This document shows positions 59,660-64,000 of a stretch of DNA of 64,000 nucleotides, in pieces. This DNA is from Lobosporangium transversale (Eukaryota; Mortierellomycota; Mortierellomycetes; Mortierellales; Mortierellaceae): contig NW_019029011.1 in the NCBI RefSeq assembly GCF_002105155.1, positions 248,001 through 312,000 of the forward strand, given 5' to 3'. Numbering within the stretch: position 1 is the first letter of the stretch; each line of letters begins with the position of its first letter. The translations under genes were made by a program, and so were the position numbers. Below the pieces are notes generated by a model. That model had not been told where the DNA came from, ran no database searches, and saw only the letters and a program-made list of their open reading frames with translations.

Positions 59660-62600
59660 TTACAAAGCTAATTTTATGGACGGAGCCAGTACATCTACGG
59701 ACTCTCTTGGGACTGCACTCAAAGACTCAGCATCGCTCACACCATTACTAATCCCTAAGGAAGGTCCAAGACCTACAATCCGTGCTTTGAACATTGTAAA
59801 CGTCTCTGCCCATGTACTTGTCTGCGATCGAACACCATGACCCATCATATAGTTGTCTATACTACGACTTGAGGGCGAGGATAGTCGTTCGTCTGCCGAT
59901 AATGTTCCGGATCCGGAAGATGTGGCATCGCCGCTGTTGCTTCTTAACCACCGTCCATCTAGACTTAATGCCGATATACTCAAGGGTCTGCTCTTTTTTG
60001 GGCTTGACGACACAGGTATGTACAGTGGGGAGCGATGATCTGTCCCCTCAAGGTTATGGTCGAGCCGATCACTATTCTGGATACCATCAATCATCTGCGC
60101 CTTACAATCCCGTGCGTTCATATTCTCATAAGTTGAAATGCTGTGTTTCTGTAGCTTGGACGAACTACGCGAACCCCACAATCGAAGGTCCATGCTCTGT
60201 CGATGGGACCCATTCTCTCTGGTATCAACTGTTGGGCTTGTGTGTTTCCTGATAGTATGCTTAATGCGATGATCACGAATAACTGTCGCAAGATGCAAAA
60301 TAGGTTGAATATCCACTGAAGGGTAATTCTATGGTGTCAAACGGAACATGAACACTATTAGATACATATCAATGGCACTAATACATGCACTCTTCAAACA
60401 ATCGAATAATAACAACCGCATTTAGAAAAAAAATAAGTAATTTTACCTGAAGTAATTTGACATTGTCTGCAAAGTCGCCTTGTACGAGATCCTCATGAAG
60501 GTGGCTGAAAAACAAGAAGAAAATCAGTCTTGCGCTGAGCTCAACCTGCTATTCATTTATAAGACTGAAGCATTTCTATAATCTGCTTACCACACCATGG
60601 CGCATCCAAAATCTAGTAAAAAGTCGTAATCTTTCTCTATACCCCCAGTGTCTGCAAGGATCGAGTCCCATATCCGCCAAACATCTGGCATTTCAAACTC
60701 TTGAGTACACAAAACCGTTAACCACCGGAAGCTGTAGTACTCAGGCGCAATTCCTTTGTCCTCAAGGTTCTGCCACAGTTGTTCATTAAACTGTCTCAAG
60801 CGAAAGTTCATTCTCGCTATTGTTGATCCGATGCCACTTGTTCGATCCCGATCAAGGGATCTTACAAAGTGGTCGCGGAAGTGCGCCATCAACAAGTGAA
60901 ATAACCAGAATGACTCGGCTTCCGCATGTGCTATTAATAGTTCAAAATGTGGTGATATTAGTAATAGGACCTTTTTTTTTTTTTTTTTTTATGGAGGCCT
61001 TCTAACATACACTCATGGAAAGATAGCCGCCAACTTACCACGGCTCACCTCGTCAACATCATTGGCCAAGAGATAGTAGAGTGGTCCGAGAATTTCATTC
61101 ATGCCTTGAACGTACCCGACTCCTGGATTTAGTTTTGCATAAATAAACAAGATGCGCTCTATAGCTTCCCAATGCAAATCCTGCGGAAGTTCATCGTCTA
61201 TGCTATCGTCACTCTCAGTCCCCGATGAGACTTTAGAGGAAAAAGAAGACGAGCAAGAAGAGGATGGTGACCTTGAATCACTTCTTTGATTTTTAGTCTT
61301 CTCACCCGATATTTTTTTCGCCCAACTCTCCTTAGATCTGGAAGTCCGTAAACTATGTGGCTGATGCTGTCGAAAACCAAAGTCTTGGTTCAGATGTGCA
61401 ACTCGTTTAAAAAGCGATCGGCGAGTGGGAATGGGTGAGAAAAGATAATCAGGCACTGCAGACGACTTATTATCGTTATCGTCCTCATCTTTTTCAGCCG
61501 CCGTTGCCATACCCCTGAGCCGTGAAGGAACCGACGAGCAGCAGTAACTATCATTATTGGAGGTCTTATATCTATTGAGGAGAGCATGAGGAAGTGTCTC
61601 TATCCCACCGTTGATGGGTGACGAAAGGGCTATATTCTGCCGTCGATCCATATTCCCAATCTCATTGGTTTTCCTGCCAGCTATTGGGGACATCACAGTA
61701 ACAGTTTGACGGCGCTTGAGTGTTGGGGTCAGTGTGCGTGTTACAGGTGCAAATTCGAGATCCATGCTTGGCTCATCCTGGAGTCTTTGCCTATGTGTAA
61801 ACCCAGGACCAGGTAGTGACCCTGCTGATATCATTTGGTTGGTTGTCGTTGCCCACGATAAAGCATCTAAATTAATGCTAGAGCCGACTTTGACAGTAGC
61901 CTTTCTTTCCTTAGGTTTACGGATTTTTGGTGCAATACTCAAGGGGCAGAGTGGCGAGTAAGGTATAGGCAGCTGAAAGAAAGCAAAATCCGGCAGTGTC
62001 CTCCGTACATCCTTGTCAATTTGTTCCAGTGTCTTATTGTCCTGTAAAAACAACGACCATTCTGAATCGTCATTGTGATTTGCAAGCTATTGTGTGAGCA
62101 ACAGGTTGTTTTAAATATGGATCCTCGGCAACTTGGTAAATAAGCATGCGTTAAAAAGCTATATGAAGATTATATAAAATATACCTCTTCAACACTCCAG
62201 CCTTCGGGTGGCTCATGTATTTCAGGTTCGACGATCAGGTCTTTGACAAAGCTCTACAGTATTAGAGTAATGGAGTAATTGAACATTCACATATTCTATG
62301 GTCAGGCTTCAATATTTGGTAGGCATAGCCAACAGAACCTAAAAATAGTCCAAAGTATTGTCTCGTTACATACATAGTACAGTCGTCTCTGTTCCATCAA
62401 TGCTTTGTTCCATCGTGACTTGTCTAAGGGTAAATATCCAAGTAGAATCTAATAAATCATCGAAAGGGAAAATTTTCAGTGATATGTCCTCCTGCACTCT
62501 GTAGACGATGGATCAATTGATGTGTCTGTCCGTCAGTGTCACACCTTCCAGCAAATCTGGCGAAGACCTGGCTTGTCCGGAATACCTGTATGGTTTTATT

Positions 62601-62859
62601 AAGTTTTTTGTTGTTGTTGTTGAGGATAGGTTATAAACTTGCGATCGATCAAGAGTTTTTGCTTTTGTGGGTATAAATCTACGGTGAATTAAATCCAGAG
62701 CCATGAACAAAAGTTATAGATCCTACCGCTGAAGCACAGCTCCTTGAACTCTTGACGGTTAATGACCTGACCGTCATCTGGCGCAAGGTATTTCTCAAAT
62801 TGAGCGATACTAGGTGACGCCGACAAAGTCGAACCAGAGCAACCATTAGCTTTGATCAT
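59660..62859 (-). CDS. TBC1D13: TBC1D13-type Rab GTPase-activating protein
   Basis: Exons on the minus strand: 62727-62859, 62545-62585, 62374-62448, 62185-62253, 61039-62086, 60591-60930, 60447-60504, 59660-60328; 810 aa. The TBC domain starts at FSGIPDKPGLRQICWK and GYLPLDKSRWN. The arginine finger is in IDKDVRR (Ile129, Asp132, Arg135) and the glutamine finger in YVQGMNE (Gln433), so both catalytic residues are kept. Later motifs SFRWLTVLCTQEF, DVWRIWDS and LVQGDFADNVKLLQNYP match TBC1D13 closely. About 250 disordered residues are inserted between the two fingers, and a Ser-rich tail of 220 residues follows. The animal protein acts on Rab35; the target here is inferred. Confidence 0.9.
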
Positions 62860-64000
62860 CTAATGGACTATAGTGTGTGTTGTGCAGGCAGACCTACCGT
62901 GCAATATATGTTTCCATGTTAATGGCGAAGTAAGATGAAATGAAATCAGTCAAATGAGTGGAATGAGTGGAATGGAAGAGGAGGCAGAAAGTAGAACGTG
63001 TGAACAAGAGTAGTAAACCGAATGTTTAGGAACGGAAGAAGGAAGACGTGCGTCTTTTTTTTTACAAACATCTTGTTTGTTCTTTGTCAGTTCCCATGTG
63101 TTCTCCTTGCTGTCTCCTGAAGAAGAGCAGGAGCAGCATATCTGGATCATATTTGTGTAGAAATATGTAGCCCAATTGAATCGTTTTCCCGACTGAGTGT
63201 CGCAAAGGACAAGCAAAACAAAGAGCATTTTCATTCTATTCTGACAGTGTGATCTATTTCTGCATGCAACAAATGACCCCTTTTCCGCTGGGAATAAAAC
63301 ATTCATGCTCTTAGTTGTTGGCCCTTGCTGCTTTGCTTGATCTACTTGCACATCGCTAGAGCATATGGAGGAAAGATGGAAGAGTGGAAGAAAAAGATGC
63401 AAAGCGGTGTTTTTATTGATAATTTCCAAACCAATGAATTCATGTCCTTCTCGCTTAATGTCCACACATGTCCACACACGCGAATTCCCACAAATAGGAT
63501 ACGTAAGGAAACATGTCAACCTGGAAGTACAAAGTGCTTGCTTTTCTACATTCGCAAATTTAATCCTGGTAAAATGTTTCACCAGTTTTACGTTCAGGTA
63601 CACTTGAGGCCAATGCGCGTAACGCGCTTTGTCAGATTCCCATCTCTCATTACTCATTTCATTTCTTCATTTCAACATCACATATTACTAAAAAGGATAT
63701 ATTAGCATCCAAATTAAAAAGTGTAAGTATGCCACCACCAATGAACTATCCTTGATCCTGGTCCGATAACGTCCACTAAAATTATAAAACCACAGCCGCC
63801 CAGTACAGAACGTATTTGAGGTCCCGATTGACACACCTGTTTTTTTTTTAACGCACATTCTAATATTCAAACGGATAAATGTCAATAATGATATCTGTTT
63901 TAATATTTTTATTAAACGATAATGTTGATAAGCGCCCTGTAACCCTACATCCGAAGCAGTGACATAACAAAAATACTGCATTATTCGAGAAAATTGTTTT
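62860..64000. other. upstream region of TBC1D13-type gene and window end
   Basis: No gene is firmly supported. One minus-strand frame of 235 codons with its own ATG (62950-63657) is long for chance, but it is Cys-rich, matches nothing I know and lies where the promoter and leader of the TBC gene should be. It could also be a lineage-specific gene. Confidence 0.35.

Noticed and set aside
1-64000. CRISPR arrays, phage genes or bacterial operons
   Set aside because: No regularly spaced repeats with unique spacers, no ribosome-binding sites or polycistronic layout; spliced eukaryotic genes fill the window.

Overview
The window looks like nuclear DNA of an early-diverging filamentous fungus, most likely Mucoromycota and probably Mortierellomycotina. 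This is inferred from gene content, not from a search. Genes carry many short GT-AG introns. The standard code is used. Dikarya-like genes (SEC24, MIP1, RTC4, ADP/ATP carrier) sit next to genes that I understand Dikarya have mostly lost: INTS9 of the Integrator complex, WDR81, TBC1D13 and FNBP4-like. No bacterial, phage, CRISPR or organelle signature was seen.

Layout. The first 14 kb is accessory-rich. It holds a hAT element (109-3836) with 312-bp inverted repeats and a broken transposase; the INTS9 gene, whose start lies about 100 bp from that element; an AIG2/GGCT-like gene; a 666-bp MITE-like element; an 859-bp inverted-repeat element; a decayed DUF6589-type ORF; a 41-bp poly(A)-tailed insertion with a 21-bp target duplication; and an orphan PiggyBac-type zinc ribbon. 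From 14.3 kb on the window is ordinary gene space: SEC24 (+), a 2,114-aa hybrid histidine kinase (+), RTC4-domain protein (-), Pol III subunit RPC7/Rpc31 (+), ELOF1/Elf1 (-), mitochondrial DNA polymerase gamma (+), a gamma-butyrobetaine dioxygenase-like enzyme (-), mitochondrial ribosomal protein uL2m (-), WDR81 (-), an FNBP4-like WW protein (+), the ADP/ATP carrier (-) and a TBC1D13-type Rab GAP (-).

The genes do not form an operon or a biosynthetic cluster. Shared themes are transcription (INTS9, RPC7, ELOF1), mitochondria (MIP1, uL2m, ADP/ATP carrier, probably the carnitine enzyme) and membrane traffic (SEC24, WDR81, TBC1D13). Several neighbours are divergent with short shared upstream regions (WDR81/FNBP4-like 191 bp, ELOF1/MIP1 326 bp). 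Several pairs converge (INTS9/AIG2, HHK/RTC4, RPC7/ELOF1, MIP1/BBOX, FNBP4-like/carrier).

Intron structures were worked out by hand from splice motifs, frame and family alignment recalled from knowledge. For SEC24, INTS9, the histidine kinase, RTC4, RPC7, ELOF1, MIP1, BBOX, uL2m, the carrier and TBC1D13 the exon lengths add up to an intact frame. WDR81 is only outlined. The most unusual signals are in the mobile-element block and in the frequent homopolymeric A/T tracts of about 20 bp in introns and spacers, one of which is clearly the tail of a retroposed insertion.
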